A DNA stretch of 64,000 bases. Origin: Sitta carolinensis (taxonomy: Eukaryota > Chordata > Aves > Passeriformes > Sittidae). Below are positions 1 to 15,159 of the stretch, one piece after another. The notes below the pieces were generated by a model. It worked only from the letters and a program-made list of their open reading frames with translations, was not told where the DNA came from and did no database searches. Position 1 is the first letter of the stretch, and every line of letters begins with the position of its first letter. A program made the translations under genes and the position numbers. The stretch spans positions 39,181,743 to 39,245,742 of the forward strand of contig CM063283.1 in NCBI GenBank assembly GCA_032173965.1. Direction: 5' to 3'.

Positions 1-3000
1 CCTGGGCATTAATTGCCTTCTTGGAGTTTTTTGTTCAGTATCTTGAGTCTGCCTGCTCCTAAGAATGCCCTTCTCAGTGTATGTCTTCCACATTTTTTAA
101 AGTTTGTCCTGAAACTGTCCATAGGTTTGGGGGTTTTATCTCTTAAAATGTTCCTTTGTGTTGAGTTGTCTCTTTATTTTTGAGCTAATCTCAGTGGCCT
201 GTTTTGATATTTTCTACTTCTGAATCTTCTAGGTAATTTGCTTGTCTCATACATTGCACAGGTCTTTCACCCGTCCTCTCACTTCCAATACACTTTATTA
301 GCATTATTTTCCCCCATCAACCTACCTACAAAACCACATATTTGATACAGTCAGTAGTTAACTCAGTGTGAGACATTTTCCATTCATATGTGATACCTGC
401 TGGCTGCTGCTTCCAATTATGCCATATGCTGGAAAGCTGAGCTGTTGAAGTATTGGAGTGAATGTTGTAATCAAACTAGTTAAGAAGTAGCTGTGTGTCT
501 CATAAAGGGTTCTGGACAATGTCTGATTTCTGCCATAAGCAAAATACTGACAAGTCCTGCTTTGTTTTGCTGCTTTGTCAGGTGGCAGAGAGCTAGACAT
601 ACATTCATTATATTGTAAAATCATAACCTTCGAGTCTTGCTGAATCTGCCCTACAGCTATTTATCACATGATTGCAGGGAATGAAAATAACATTCTTCCT
701 TCTACTAGGAATATGTTGCTAACCTTGGGGCAAGATAGTGCATAATTTTATGTGTGCCTAGTCTTGCTGTTATATATAGACTGTTTTGAGATGAATCAGT
801 GTTATCATTTCCCAGAATTTAGCACTAGTGCTTTAGCAGAGCCAAGGAGATTTCATATACTTAGGTTCTTGGCTACAGTAGTGACCAGGGATACCAAGTC
901 TGAGTCACATTTATATTAATGGCATTTTACAGTCATGGAAAAAGGCCAGAAAGATGCTAATATCATTTACTCCCAAGTTTTTGGTTTTTTTTGTTTTTTT
1001 TTTTTTTGGTTAGGTTAGGACTGAATGTAACTCTACTTACACTAAGTAAAGGCTATCTGAACCCAATGGTTATTTCATATTCATTAATTTTGTAGTTGTG
1101 AAATCACAACTGTTTCCCTGATGGTTTTGCTTGTAATCAAGAGTTGAATCTGTCTCCTCATGTTTGTTCGATAATCCCTCTTTCTTTCTCCCAAACAGAC
1201 TGAAGGAGGTGCAAAGACATCTAACATTTTTTCTTTTTTTGTCCTGTGGCACCCATCCTTGTCTTGCAGCTTCTTGAGTAATAGCTGGGTTTAAACAAGA
1301 AGCAGTAATTTACTTTAAATAACAAGGATTATGGAAGCTGAAGCTCAGTCCCTTTTCACAATTGCCAATTTAACCTCTTAGTTGCCAAGCTGCCGCTTTT
1401 ACAAGTATAGTTCTACTATAGTTGTGTACCAAATATGTAGCTCTGACTTCTTGAGTTACTCTGTGTGCAGGGTGATATATAGGGAGTAGTTTTAAACACA
1501 TTGAAATAATCTCTGATACTACATAGTCACTGTCATGGCCCTCTTTTGAGCTACTTCTGCATATAGACAACATCTTTTAGTATTGTATAAAGATAAACAT
1601 TTTTGGAAAAAATTCCAAGCTATGTAAATTGATTTCCAGGTTTAAGTATCTGTGATACTTTAACATCTTAAGAACAGCAGGACAGCATGAAATTAATGGA
1701 AAAAGACTGAGGCAGATACTGATGAAAACAGTTGAATATTCAAATCAGACTACATCCACTGTTTTAAGAAATTAAATACTTCTGAGTGTAGTTGTTATCA
1801 TAGTTTTTGCCCTTAACAGGAACTTGTACAGTTATAAAATGTTATTTTCTAATCACAGGGGACAAAATAATCACATTTCTAGTCCATGGGTCTGTGGTAT
1901 TTTTAAATAGTTTAACACAATGGTAAAATGCCTTTGTACTTAATCCAAACCAACTGGAGCTTCAGATTATACTGTTCCAAGTATATACTTGCTGTGTGAA
2001 TTTTCTTCAGGGGATTCCTAGTTGATTAAAGTGTGATAAAAATTGACATCAGGAAGGGAGAAGTTTCTTTTTAATTCTCTTCTATATTGAGTTAGTTGTC
2101 CCAAAATATAGGTATAAAAGCAGCAGTCCACTTTTTCAGACTTAGCCGAGGCAAACATGACAATTTAAAATTCTGAAGAACATACTTGGACAAAGTGCCC
2201 ATTTATTTTATTGAGAATTTTGCCTGATTAAGAACTGTTTCCCCCTTATCTCTGAGTTTCTTGGACAAACTGTGTTGAATCTGATCCAGTAAAGTAGAGC
2301 AAGCTTCTTAATCTGGCACATTAAATAAAAGCTCAGCTGGGAGAGGAATGCAGTATTTTGTCTTTGCATTTCAATTGAGTTGAAACTTCTTATTTTAAGC
2401 TCAGGCTGTGAGAATCATCTTCAGGCAATATAACATCATACACAAAGTCAGGTGATAAATGCTTGGAATAAATACAAATATATGATGGAGCATATCTTTC
2501 CTGTTAATAAAAACAAAAATAAGTAAGTGCAGCGTTCAGACTTCCTTATTCAGTTCTGTCAAGCAATACTGTTTTGACTTCAGCACTCCTGCTGTTTGGA
2601 GTCATGGACCTTTCTTTTTACACAGACAGGGTATTATCCTAATCTGCATGCTGGGAAAAAGTCCAGTTGAGAGTAGCTGAAATTCTAAAAGAAGCTTCAC
2701 TTTTGACCACATCCCAGTTTTGAATCAGGATTGCTAATGTAAGAAGGCTTGCTACTTCTGGAGCTGCTGAGAGGGTCTTTCCCCCTCCTCTCTTCTCCTT
2801 AAAAAACTCTTTCTCAAAACTTTTTTTCCTCAAATTTTGCTCCCTTTTCTCTGTGAAAATTGCTCATATTTCTGCCAGTGTAATAATGAGAAGAGTTGCA
2901 CTTTTTATTTCTAAAACAAATTATTATCTTTTTTCCACTTGTACTGAGAATTCATGCTCTGCCAAAAATCTGAATAGAAATCACCAACTGTTCTGTAATT

Positions 3001-3480
3001 CTTTAAGCAATTACCATTGAATACACACACTGTGGTTCAAATTGCTGTAAATACATAAAACTTCACTAAGAAAAATCTAGCACAAATCATAAACAAGTAA
3101 CTGATGCAAGTACTAACATACATATTTTTTATTTTAATACATATAAATTATGAAACAAATACTTTTCAGGAGCCCCATGAGTGATCTAGTTTATCATTTT
3201 ATTGCATGTTGAATGAGGAGAGGCTGCATGTACACTGAATACTTGTAAGCTAATTTATCTTGCAGGAGTACTGACAGTACTCAGTTTAATATACAGAAGT
3301 ACTCGTTAAGAAGCTTAACAAAACAATATGGTGGGTTTAGACTAAAATCATACCAGAAGGTCCATCCTTCAGTTTTCTGAATCATAAAAAGAAACAGATT
3401 GTTTCAAACGGAAGATGAGAAATAACGTAATCTAACCAATCTGCACTTTGGCAGAGTCAGCATAGGATGTCTGAGGTTTC
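1..3480. other. No supported feature
   Basis: AT-rich sequence with short T runs (for example 983-1008). A minus-strand frame of 88 codons at 358-624 has no convincing splice sites or family resemblance. This stretch lies downstream of the minus-strand gene and is probably intergenic. Confidence 0.5.
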
Positions 3481-3502
3481 TTGCTTTTTCTGAGCTAACA
3501 TA

Positions 3503-3508
3503 TTTATT
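3503..3508 (-). terminator. Candidate poly-A signal of the minus-strand gene
   Basis: AATAAA on the minus strand lies 85 bases beyond the terminal stop codon. It implies a very short 3' UTR. A second AATAAA overlaps the stop codon itself (CAATAAAG). Confidence 0.4.
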
Positions 3509-6500
3509 TGACAGGATACTGAAGAACTGACCATTTTAATTAAGAATATCTTTTCCCGAAAAGCGAAAGTCTTGGTAGTTTCAGATGGGTCTTTATTGGT
3601 AGGTAGTTACATAATGCTCCTCAGGGTCATACAGCTGGGTGGACTGCTTGATGGTATCAGCCCTCGCTTGGGAACTGCAATATTAAAGGCACTGCTGGAA
3701 AAAAAGTAGGTGCCTGCTTCCTTCAGTTTTTATTGCTTCCTCTAAAGACTTCTGTCCCTGATTCTTCTTGAACTTCGAAGTCCATGAAGTTTTCTTACTC
3801 TGGAGCTTGGGAACTGTCACTTTTTAGAAATCTATTGATTAAAGTTTTGCGAACCCCTGCTTCTTTTTTGCTGATTCTACAGGATTAGCTTTTCTGCTTC
3901 TTTAAACCACTTTGGCTTTTCTTCCTACTTTCTTGCTGCCTAACCAAATATAGCAAAAGTATTCTTACACTTCTCTCTTACCCTGACTGCAGGCCTACTT
4001 TTTTTTTTCACCTTTGCATTATTTCCTAGGAGAATGAACAAATACTCCGGTGGAGTAACCATTATCTGTTAGGAAGTAAATCATACATCTGTTGCATGTT
4101 ACTGGATCATGCTGTTTTATCAACAATCAGTATTAAATATGTAGACATAATTAGCATATTTGGGTTTGGAGTTTTAAAATAGAAAGCTGTCCTGTTCCCT
4201 AAACCAATGCATTTAATTCTGTATCAATGACAGCTCTTTCAAACAGAACAGGCAAAAATACTTACGTGATATATATTGTTGCATAGCTCCTGAAAAATAT
4301 TTTTTTTTAAAAAATCATTTATAGTGGTACTCATTGAAATATGTATATATAATTGTTTATATAATTTTAAGTGTTTTAGAACACAGAAATATCAATATTG
4401 CTCTTTCAGTAAAGGGCAAACAGGTATTGAGAAATAAAATATTATAGGTGACACTTATTTTCGAAGCAAATGGTGGAACATGGGTTAAAAACTGTACGTG
4501 CTATGCAGTACGTCTATGCTTATATAGAAGAATAAAATTGAATTAGATATAAAGTGTTGATGTCTTCATGGAGGAAATAACAGTTTTAGAAATCTGGGAT
4601 GCCAGTACCACATCAGCAGCTATTTGCATAGTATTGTCAGGGACAACTGTTCTGTAGACAATCCAGTGAATCAGAGCTCTTTGATTAATCAAATCAAGTC
4701 TCTGTTGTAGCAATGCAGAGAGGTTATGTCTGCTGGCAATCTGATTTGAAATCAAATGTTTATGGATTAATGAACACAAATCAATTGCTTCTAAGCCCCT
4801 TTTCAAGCAAAATCTTAGGTCTCTAGAAATGTAGCTAAGTAGGGAATGATTAGCCTGTTCTGACAGCACAAGTGAGAGTTTATCCCCTCAAAATACACTC
4901 TTTACAATTAAAGAAAATCCAAGCAATTAAAAGGAGCTAAAACAAAGTAAACCCCAAAATTTGCAAGTCATGTTTGCTATTTTATTAACATATGGTAATG
5001 TAAGCAAATTGTAATCATAGTTACATTGCATTCTAATTGAACAATAAACTTAACGGAGCTATTTCATATCAGCTGAGGATCTGTCCCACAATCTGTGTTT
5101 TAAAAAGCATTCCAGGCCTCATCTCCAGATGACCCTTGCACTTTAATGTATTGAAAAAAAAAAAAAAAGGAGTATTCTTTCTTTCTTAGCAGTAGTTGTT
5201 CATTAAATTATCTTTAAAAAATGTGAACAGTGTGCATATTATAAAAGGAAGTGTGTAATCCATTTGAGCATAAAAGAAAGTTTTGCTTTTATAGGAATTG
5301 ACTCAGAAATAATTCATGTACAATTTTGCATTCCCTTGGTCTCTCTCTTCTCCAAGAGGGCTCTGCTTTGGTTAGATACTAAATTAGTTATATCTAAATG
5401 CCACCTTTGTTTCTGCCCCCACTGAGCTTAACAGTTAATTTTCCTAGCTAGAATAAAGAAATCCTTGCTTTCATATTTTATCCCATCCCCATGGTGCAGT
5501 AGACCAATACAAAGCATGTAGTTCTTACTGAGTTAAGCTAATAGATGCACTTTTCTGAAGAAAATTGGCTGGCTTTCACACACCACAGAAAAAATCATCA
5601 ATTAAAAATGGAAACAGCTGGAAATTAACATCTTCCTCTTGTTGAAGGTGAATATTAAACTGCTTCCGATTTGACTTTCCTTTTCTTTGTTTGAAGATGA
5701 TCATTATTATTTTACAATTATGCTTTCACTTCCTAAGTTAACAGTGATATAGCCTTACCTGCTTGGGCTTGTTTTTGGAAAACCTGACTATGTGTAATAT
5801 TTTATCTAAAAGTAGCTGTACTGGCTTTCTGCACAACATAACTGAATCCTAAGTTCATGGAAGATAAAATTTTTATCAAAACAGTTTAAGATTAGCAAAA
5901 GATTTGCATTAAAATCTCTGGGAATTTTATATTTTATACAGAGTGCTTTTGAAAACCCTGCAATTTTCCCTCATGTTGAACTCATAAGGATCACAAAACT
6001 AAATCCTAAGGGTGTTGTCTGCTATTTCACTAAAAGGTGATTTAATCTGGAGGTTAGAATATTTTAAATGGAAACATTAGTGATGACAGTTGTAAATCTG
6101 AAAAAACAAAAAAAACAACCCAACAGCAAGACATCAGCCACACTGTCTTAAAACTTAAAGAGAATGATATTTTATGCAAGGAGAAACTCCATGAACTGGC
6201 ATTCATTTGATGAAGTTTCATACTGTATCACCATCTCAAAGTCATAATTCTTTTAGTGTGTAATAGTGAATAATACCTTTTAGCTGCTTATTTTAATGCT
6301 AGTCATTTAATTTATTTTTGGTGAGTTAGTTCTATTAATTTAGGTTGAATGGTGGTGTAGGTTTTCTAGTTATTTTGGTTGCATTAGTTTAGTTGGGCCT
6401 AAATAATTTAAGCAAGGAGAATATGAAGCCAGTCATGTTGCCTTATGATTGTGCATGTGCATGTATAGATATGAGAAGAGATACATGTGCTTGTATGTAC

Positions 6501-9500
6501 AAGATTGCATAAACCTATTGAAACACTGAGGATTCTACTTCAGAGAGAAGACATGATGGTGGCCAAAATTAAATTATTCATGTTGTCAAACAAACATGCA
6601 CTGATATGTATTTAATAGCTAAAGAGTCATCAGAAGGAAATTCAAAATAATTTTCAGCAGTTTTTATGGAGGCAAACATTACTTCTCTTGTGAATAACCC
6701 AAAAGCACTTCACATTGTCCAGTTGAGAAGTTACCCAAGTCCTCATACAGTGCTGGACTATCTGTTTATGGAAACAGCTGATCTAATTTCATAACATTTG
6801 AAGATTTATTTTACAGAATGAAAACATATGCTAATGTAACAATGAACCTCTGAAAATCCAGTGCAATTGCAGTCCAAATCAATGTGAAGCATCTCCCACA
6901 GAGACCTGTTGTGTATATACATCATACATGATTATATTCTGTAGGAATGCCTTTAAACAAAAGCGTGATAGAAGGCAGATGAAATGAACAGTTTGTAGCT
7001 CCCAGGTCCCTCCTTAGCAAGCAGTTCCCTGGCTAAATCCCTGTTGCTTACAGTCTAAAGGAGAACACAAACACATAGGGGCATCAGTAGGGCATCAGCA
7101 GTATGATTGGAGAGAACTAACCTGGAAGAGATCATGAGGCACCTCCGCATGGGTATTTCTCATTCCATTTGGGTTAGATGCATTTTACTGTTTGTTTCTG
7201 GATGTGAAATTCCTCAGCATTGCAACTACATAAACTTTTGGTCTTGTGGGATCTGGGCAGATATTTGCAAGATTTCAGCTGGGGAAACACCTTGCTAATA
7301 CTGTCAAGTGCAATTTACATGTATAGGTGTGTAGAACTGTTGCATTGTGCTAGAAGATAAACTCCTTGCCACCAGTTTGGCTTGTACAGTTGTTTGTGGC
7401 ATGGCTGGGTTCTGCTTGTGCTGTGAGAAGGCCTGTCCTGACCATCTCTGTAGGCAAAGTCCATGTGTCAGTGTCCTTTGGTTTAATTGAGGCAGTAGTG
7501 CAGACTGGTATGACAGGTTTTGCAGTCCATAGTATCTGCTGCCACTAGTATGACCTTTGAAGAGTTGCAAGGGTCAGAATTAGACACCTAAACCTTCTGT
7601 TTAAATATCTGTGTCAGATATTGAATGTATATCATTGCTCAGCATGCATTAAGATTTCTTAAACAATATTTGTTGAGAGTTTTAAGTGTTTTACCATAAG
7701 AGTATCCTGCTGTTTCCAACAGTGTTGCAAGGAGACAAAGCTAGTATCACTTTAGATGAATTCTGATTGTATTATAAATGTTGAAATTCAACATCAAAGT
7801 CTCAACCATTTTTAAAACTAGCAGTGAAAAATTATTATTTTGTTTTTCTTTCCGTGTGTTTTTTGGGTTAGGCTTCAGTAGTCTCTTCAAGCTTAAATAC
7901 GATCCTTCTGCACAAAACTTCCCACACCTTATGCTCTGTGTACAGCAAAACAAACGAAACTAGCTCAGTGGTCTAGAGGCAGTATACACTGTACCCAGGG
8001 GTGAGTAAGAGTGGTTTATGCAACAGTATGCTGAGATACATCATGGATGGGTGGCAAGCATTGAGATCATGTAATCACACTCGTGGCTACTCTTATAGTA
8101 AAAAGGATAAGATCTTGCTGAATTTCTGAAGGATGATATAGTAGTGGCAGTATAATGCTTCCAAAAGATAAGTGAGATCTGAGAAATAAAGTGCTACAAA
8201 AACAAATATCTTAATTACCTAAAAAGAGCTTTATTTTAAATTTTCCTCTATTTTGTGGTTGATTGTGAAGCTTTGGCTGTTTGGTTTTTGTGTGGTTTTG
8301 GTTTTGGTTTATTTATTTGCTTATTTACTTCCTCTTTTTCAGAATTAAAATATCTAAATATTTTGTTAATTCTTTTTCTTAATTGAAGATAGTTGTTGTA
8401 TATGTCACCAAAGACCTTAGTGCAACTAATGAGCAAACAAGCTTTTGTTTAAAGACTTCACTAGATAATCAATCACAAATCCTGACTGGGAGCTTGTAGC
8501 TGTTTCTTTTTCATGTCAGTAAAATTAAACCAAGGTTTACAGCTTTAAATTAATCAAGCTCATGAAAGGCTGGGGGGTTTTAATTTTTTGTTTTCCTAAA
8601 AAGTAGATAAAGTTGACTTCTGTCTATATAGGTAAAATAAAATAGGTATAAACATGATCAGAGATAGAAATCCTGCATCTGTGTGCATGTGCATATGAGG
8701 GAGAAGATCCAGACAGATTACTTTGCAGTGTAAAAATGTTGAATTAAAAAGAAAAACGCTGGTGTTTACTGAGAATCTTGTATTTAACGAGAGCAGCCCT
8801 GGAAAGGAATGCTCCCAGTAATCTCTCTTTAACTGACTCAAGTGGAAGAAAGCCAAGTCGTTCAGTTGCACAATGGGTTGCAATCATGTGGGAGAGTTCC
8901 CGGTTGAGAGTTGAAAACTGAAAACCTGACATGCATAAGTGAATGAAGCTACCCTATGTGATGTGTTGATTTAAGATTTTTCTGTCCCTCCTTAAAAATA
9001 CAGCCTTTGTCTGGGTGCTGAAGAGGCGACATTGTGAGCCACAAAATTATTTTATAATTGACATTTTGGATATCAGTGATAATTTGTCCTGACATTATGG
9101 CTACTGGTTGTGTTTGTGACAAGCAGGTTTGATCCAAGGGGGCACTGTGAGAGCCAAATTTAAAGACATCCATTGTAATTTTCTTCCTTGCAGACAGCAG
9201 AGACTTTCTAATGTTCCTTCACCAGGACAATTGGGGATTACTAAATAACAAATCCACAGGATTGGGGGAGGGTTGGAAGGATTAATGAAGTATGACAAAA
9301 TTGCACCTGAGGGGGAAAATCTGTAGCAGTTTTTGTATCCTGATGTGGTACATCAGGCAAATTGGCAATTGCTACTGATCTTTACACATGCATGTCTTCA
9401 AATGAAATGGGCGAAAGTCAAGCAGATGCAACTATGAGGCTAAGGCTGTCATAAACATTCATGTCATCAACTGCATAAATCACTTAATACTATCGTTTTA

Positions 9501-12500
9501 AGTATTTTGGTGATCAACTATATTAAGCATCAGTGGATTGTAGGCACTGTACTAAATCATTTTTTTACTCCACTATAATTTCTTATCCTGCTAAACTAAA
9601 TCCTAAAAAAGATTAAAAATGTAGGGTTAGTCCAACCCTACTCTTCAAAAATAATTAAGGAATACAGTTCCTGTTTAGGAAGACTGTTTTCAGCTTTAGA
9701 ACTTTAAAAACACTCACAAAATATACAAAAATTGTTTTGCAGTCTACATTCATGTGCTGACCTGATGTTAACTAACTTCCACTGTCCCTCTTATAAATAC
9801 TATTTCAAAACAATAGCAATCCTAGCTCTGAGTTCTTATGGGATGTTAATGTTTTTAAATAAAATGTTCAGCACTATGAAACATGAGCAATTCGAAACAT
9901 AGCAGTTTGTTAACAGATACATGATTTCTTTTCATACCGTTTTAAACCAAAAATCCCACCACTGTGGCAGTGGATTTTACGTGAAAAATAAACAAGGAGA
10001 AGCAAGAAGAGAATTATTCATCCTTTTTTTAAAAAATATATTTTCTTTGAAAAAGAACTTTATATACAATAAATATTATTTATTACCTCTAATAAAAAAG
10101 ATAAACTTAGGAGCATGTTTTTGGCTTCATGGAAATTTTTGCTTGATGTTGTGTTCATAGTAGCTAAATTGACCTTTAGATCATGGTACTTTTCCTCCCT
10201 GTTCGGTATAAACAGTCATTAGGAGAAATAGTAACTGGTGCAAATGGTTAAACTTTATGCAGGTCTACACAAGAAAGAATAAGTTAAAGAGAAATCACAT
10301 ACACACGGTTGCAATCTGAGGTCATCTCTCATTGATTGTGAATTGTTTAAGGAAATGTTTTCTTCAGCAGCATTGACTGAAGGTCATGTTGTTATTTAGA
10401 CTTTTGACTAGTGGAACAGCAAACGATTCATTAATTCCATTAGCCATCCTTTCTGCACACTGGGAAAAGCTAATGCAATTGTCAACTATTCCTGCTGTAT
10501 ACTTAAGCTGTCAAGGATTCTGTAAGGCTTCAGTTATTCTCTTTGAAGATATCAAAGGAAGGGCTGGGCTATTTTGTGTCTTTAAAACAGAAATAGAGAA
10601 AAAATGTGCCACATATGTAAACTAAAAGATTTCTTTTTAACCTAAAGCGACTCTCAAATACGATAATGCTGGGCAGGTTTCTGATTGGTAAGACTTCTGG
10701 CACTTGGTTTTTTTGTTTGCTTGTTTCTTTGGTTTTTTAAGAAGAAGTCTTAAAGTACAGGCTGTCAGCACACCCTGAAACCTGTCTTGTCTCTTGCAGC
10801 CATGCCAGGGTTTTCTTGTTTCCATTCCCTTCAGGTTCCTGAGGCAGTTCAATTTCACCTGTGTGCTGTTGTGTGTGGTGGAAAGGCGAGTATAGCATGA
10901 CTGAAGTTGGTGGGCTTGCTGTGCTCTTCTTGCATGGATATTAGGCAAAATCGTGGCGCATATTTTTTTATAGCTTGTCACTGTGAAGTTTCTGGTGGCT
11001 TAGTGGACAGCAAAAGTGAAAAACATCATGTGGATCTGGAAAATTATTGGTATTTTTTCCTGCTGTTAACAGAGATTACAGCTGAAAGCCTACTACATTT
11101 AGCACAAAAAATCAAGAAGGGGTTCCAGGGTGAGTAGCCCAAAGTGGCTTGCATCTGAACTGCAATGTCTGCCTTCCAAGTGATCACTGCTATAGGTAGT
11201 GTTTTGCAGACAGAGAGTACTTTTTTCCTCCATAGAAGAGGCCGCTGTATTGAAAAGACAGTGAAGCTTTTTGGTGCAAGATACTTAATTTTAACTTTAA
11301 AAGAGAAAGAAGGTAAGCAAATCCGTGTAGTGTGGATTTTTGCAAATCCACGTAGGATGAGTTTTTGTCCACCCTGAAAAGAAAAAACGTGCTCTCTTCT
11401 GCAAATGTTAATGTCCCAGACATCCTTGGTGGTGGTTAAAAATCCACCATCGGTCATTACACATTTCAGCATATTCCTTTTATTCAGCAATAATGAATGC
11501 AAAGCTGTCTTGTCCTTTGCAAATACTTTGAGCTGTTCAGATAACACATTGCAGAGTGGTTGGACACAAATCACATAACCCTACTGTGCTTTGTTTGAAA
11601 AGAAAGTGTAACTTTTATTTCATTACTGGCTAGCTAATTTTCTGGTATGCTTTTCACGGTTTTGAGTGACAGTCCCACACCCCCAGTACATAACTTTACA
11701 TCCTGATTGTAAAATAATTAGTAGTTTACTGCTTACTCTTTTGTCCTGAAAAAGGAAACACATTTTGCATACTTCTCCAGGCATAACATTGTCACTGTGT
11801 GATGATTTTTCTCTAAAACATGAAAAACTGTCGAAAAGGAGATCCATCTGTTGGGAAAATTTTGCTCTATGTGTGATATAATGTAATGAGTAATCATAAA
11901 TGTAAAACAGTTGATGTGACGATTTCTTATATAATGATTATGCAGTAGTTAGTAGCCACAGTATACTATATTACTCCTGTTATGTATTTTGGAGGTGGAC
12001 GCTATGGATTCATAATACGGTTTAACTTGTATTAGTAGTATCAGTCCATCTGAGGGATATTCTTTCCCCAGGTTGAGAATTAAAAATTTACAGTGTTGAT
12101 TTTTTGAATCTTATGAGCCACTACAGAGTGGAAAATATTTAAGGATAGCAGTGTATGTGCTTCTGTATGCTACTGAGTGTTAAAATAAGCAATCAGTTGA
12201 TTGTTAAATAAACTAATATATATATATACAATGCATTATATTTATGCAAAGAATAGTTGCAAAAATCAGGTGAAATGTTTCACTTTTATTGTAGTAATAG
12301 GCACCATTGCTATGTATTTATCTATGCATAGTTTAGGAGAGAAGATGATGCTGTCAATGATTCTGTAATATTTTCTTCATTGTAGTGGCTATGGAGTTGA
12401 ATAAGAATTCACTGATATGTATAGTAATGAATCTTTAAAACTATAATTTCTAATCAGTATTTGACAGTGCAAATGAACAGGTGTCCTTTAAAAATGGACG

Positions 12501-15124
12501 TTTGTACACTTTCAGTAATGAATTACCTAAAAAAGTATAAAGTAGTTGTACATTCAAAATTGTATTAAATTCCATTTTTCCTTTGCTATATTTTGTAAAA
12601 TGTTTTCATTGTAAACAGTATGCCTCTCACACATGTCAAATCAAAGCTCTTTATTTTAGAAATATATACCTAATGTAATTGGAAGCTTATTGCACTCTCA
12701 TGCAATGTGTATATTGTGACTTCAAAAAGTCTGTACTGAACTTTGCTCAAACTACTAGTATGTGGATTTCTTTAAATTTATTTTTAATTAATGATATGAA
12801 GGATACGATCCTTTCTAAATGTACTTTAAAATTCACAATAAAGTTTCAGAAGTTCTTTTGTACAATGTTGAGGCTTTGTGTTGAATTTTCTTGTTCAAAT
12901 CCTTTTAAATTGGTATCTTGATTAAGCTCCACGTTCCTCAGATATGTGTAAATCTGTATTTAACATCAATACGATTTAAATGAGGTATGCCCTGTCACAA
13001 AATACTGTAATTTCATTTACTTCAGAGTAAATTAGGCTACTCTGTTGAACACAGTGTCTCCTGGCACTTCTGTAATTTCTGCTGGAGATTCACTGTGGAT
13101 TCAAGAATATATTGGACTTCAAGGGTGAGATAAAATATATCTCAATATGTAAATCAGCCCAATCCAGGAGACAATACCAAATAAATTGGATGAAATAGTG
13201 GGAAAAACATGGAGAAAAACATGCTTATTTTAGAATATATCCAAAAGTGTTTTTTATAGCTCCCAATGAAAACAAAAGTAAATATGGCAATGCTGGAGAA
13301 AAATGCAGTGGTACATTACACTGTCAAATCTACTGCAAGCTTTCAGTTTTATTCTAAAATTCCATGTCTTTTGTTTTTAATGTTACTATTGGATGATTCT
13401 GTGGTAATTGAGGTAAAAAAATTGGTGGCATCAATGGGGAATTTGCCTGAATAAAGAAGTAATTGAGCTCTGTGAAGCTTGGAATAACAATTATTTTTTC
13501 TTGTCTGACCTTCTTCATCTGGAAAAAAAAACAGTGACAATTATTTAGCTCGAATATAGAAGTTTCTATTTAACTATATGTTTAACGATGACCAAAAAGG
13601 TTAAGCAAGAGGGTGGTATAATTTTTCTTTTGAGGACAAAACAGTCTTATTCCCCATGAAATGGACTACTGATAAGCTGTTTACTTAATCAAAAGAGGAT
13701 TTGGCTTCTAATTTTATAGATTAAATCTTTAAAATTATTAAATATCATCACTATGAAAATTGCTAGTGGCACAGTTTTAGGTCATTTTTTTTACGTTTGA
13801 CAACTCCGTATGGCATACCTGCATTATCACAAGATAGTAATTTTTCAAGATGCTTTCACTGGCGCTGCATATCTGAAGACATATATAGCATGATAGTTTC
13901 CATTCAGAAATCCCAATATAGCTCCTTAACTGTGGTTAGCTAGAGTTTTGCCCATTAAAAATGTAATTCTGATGTCAAGTAAATCTGATTTGAGAATGAG
14001 CTAGAAATGTCTTTCAAAATCCCCTATTTAACTTGTGAGTTTAAATAGGTAAAACTTCTAGAAATTATTTCCCACTGCAAAGCTTCAACTAAGGTCCATG
14101 GCAAAATTAGACCTAATTATCTTTATGGCAGATAATACTCAGCTGAATACTTTACTTACAAAATGCGTTAACTTTAATGGTGCTATTCGTACAGAAAATC
14201 AGATCTTTCTTTCTGAACGACTCCTTCTTTAAAGACCAAAGAACAGTTTTGAATTGTCTTCGAAAAGAATCTGAAATTCGGGCTCTAAAGAGAGCCCTCA
14301 GATCTCTGCAGAGAGATAGTTTCACCATACTCAACTATTTTTTAACAGTCTGTAATAACATTTATCTCATTAAAGATCTGCTATGGGGCTAACTCAACAC
14401 TCAATTACGGTGAAGAACTGATACTCCAAATGAGAACCATTTTCACTTTTAATTCTTGAAATGGGAACGGATATTCAAGTATTCGTATCTGAGGAAACAC
14501 TGATGACCAAAAGGAGGTAGGATCCTGCACTTTTCTTGCAAATATTGCCAGAGACCAGAAATAGCACACCAACATTACTCACAACAGAATAAACAAAGCA
14601 CTCGCTGTCATCAGGATTGCAAGTCGGCACACTGCCTTGTTGACAGGTTTGATGATAGTCATCACTTGCTTGGCTTGCTGTACTTGGGACACATAATTGT
14701 CTCTTGATGTACGGTTTTGTGTGTTTTCAGTAAGGTTCACGTCATTGCCTTTTCCATTATGAATTATGAATCTTTTTATTGCAATACTACTGCCAAAGTC
14801 AAGTTATTAGACTAATCTGGAACCTGATTGGGTAAACCAGGCCCATATTAGCTGGCAGCTAAATCTGAGAGGAGCCTGTTAGTCTCAGTATTGTACAGTG
14901 CACTTGTAAGTGCTCCTTGGTGTGCCAGGGGTTTGTCATCCAGTGCTGGATGGATGGATTCCCTTTATGCAGAGTCTGACTTTACCTGAGGTTGAGGGTG
15001 TTCATTTTTAAGTAATTTGATGTCAGTAACAGAAAAATGATCCCTGGTGTCCATAAGCAGAAGTCCCATCCTAAGTTTCATTTAATAAAGCATTATAGTA
15101 CTGCAACAACTCGGTAAAATGGTG

Positions 15125-15159
<35 letters not shown>

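Noticed and set aside
3515..3709. Plus-strand frame of 64 codons following ATTTGACAG, with a GTAGGT at its end
   Set aside because: It looked like an exon, but the opposite strand holds a terminal exon that fits the phase of several upstream minus-strand exons. The plus-strand frame is most likely its shadow.
5772..5841. Minus-strand exon-like segment with a strong donor (CAG then GTAAGG) reading KPVQLLLDKILHIVRF
   Set aside because: Its phases (2 to 0) do not fit, because the exons at 8770 and 4859 already join directly in frame. It could be an alternative exon, but there is no support.
8949..9298. Two overlapping minus-strand open frames of 65-74 codons
   Set aside because: Both look protein-like, which shows how unreliable appearance alone is. 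Neither has a strong donor, and neither is needed by the phase chain.
11044..11574. Longest single open frame (176 codons, minus strand)
   Set aside because: No splice signals fit the flanking exons, the composition is unremarkable, and it lies in an intron between two exons whose phases already match directly.
13813..13875. Minus-strand 54-bp segment with good AG and GT (CAG then GTATGC)
   Set aside because: It is only open in phase 0, while the exons on both sides need phase 1.
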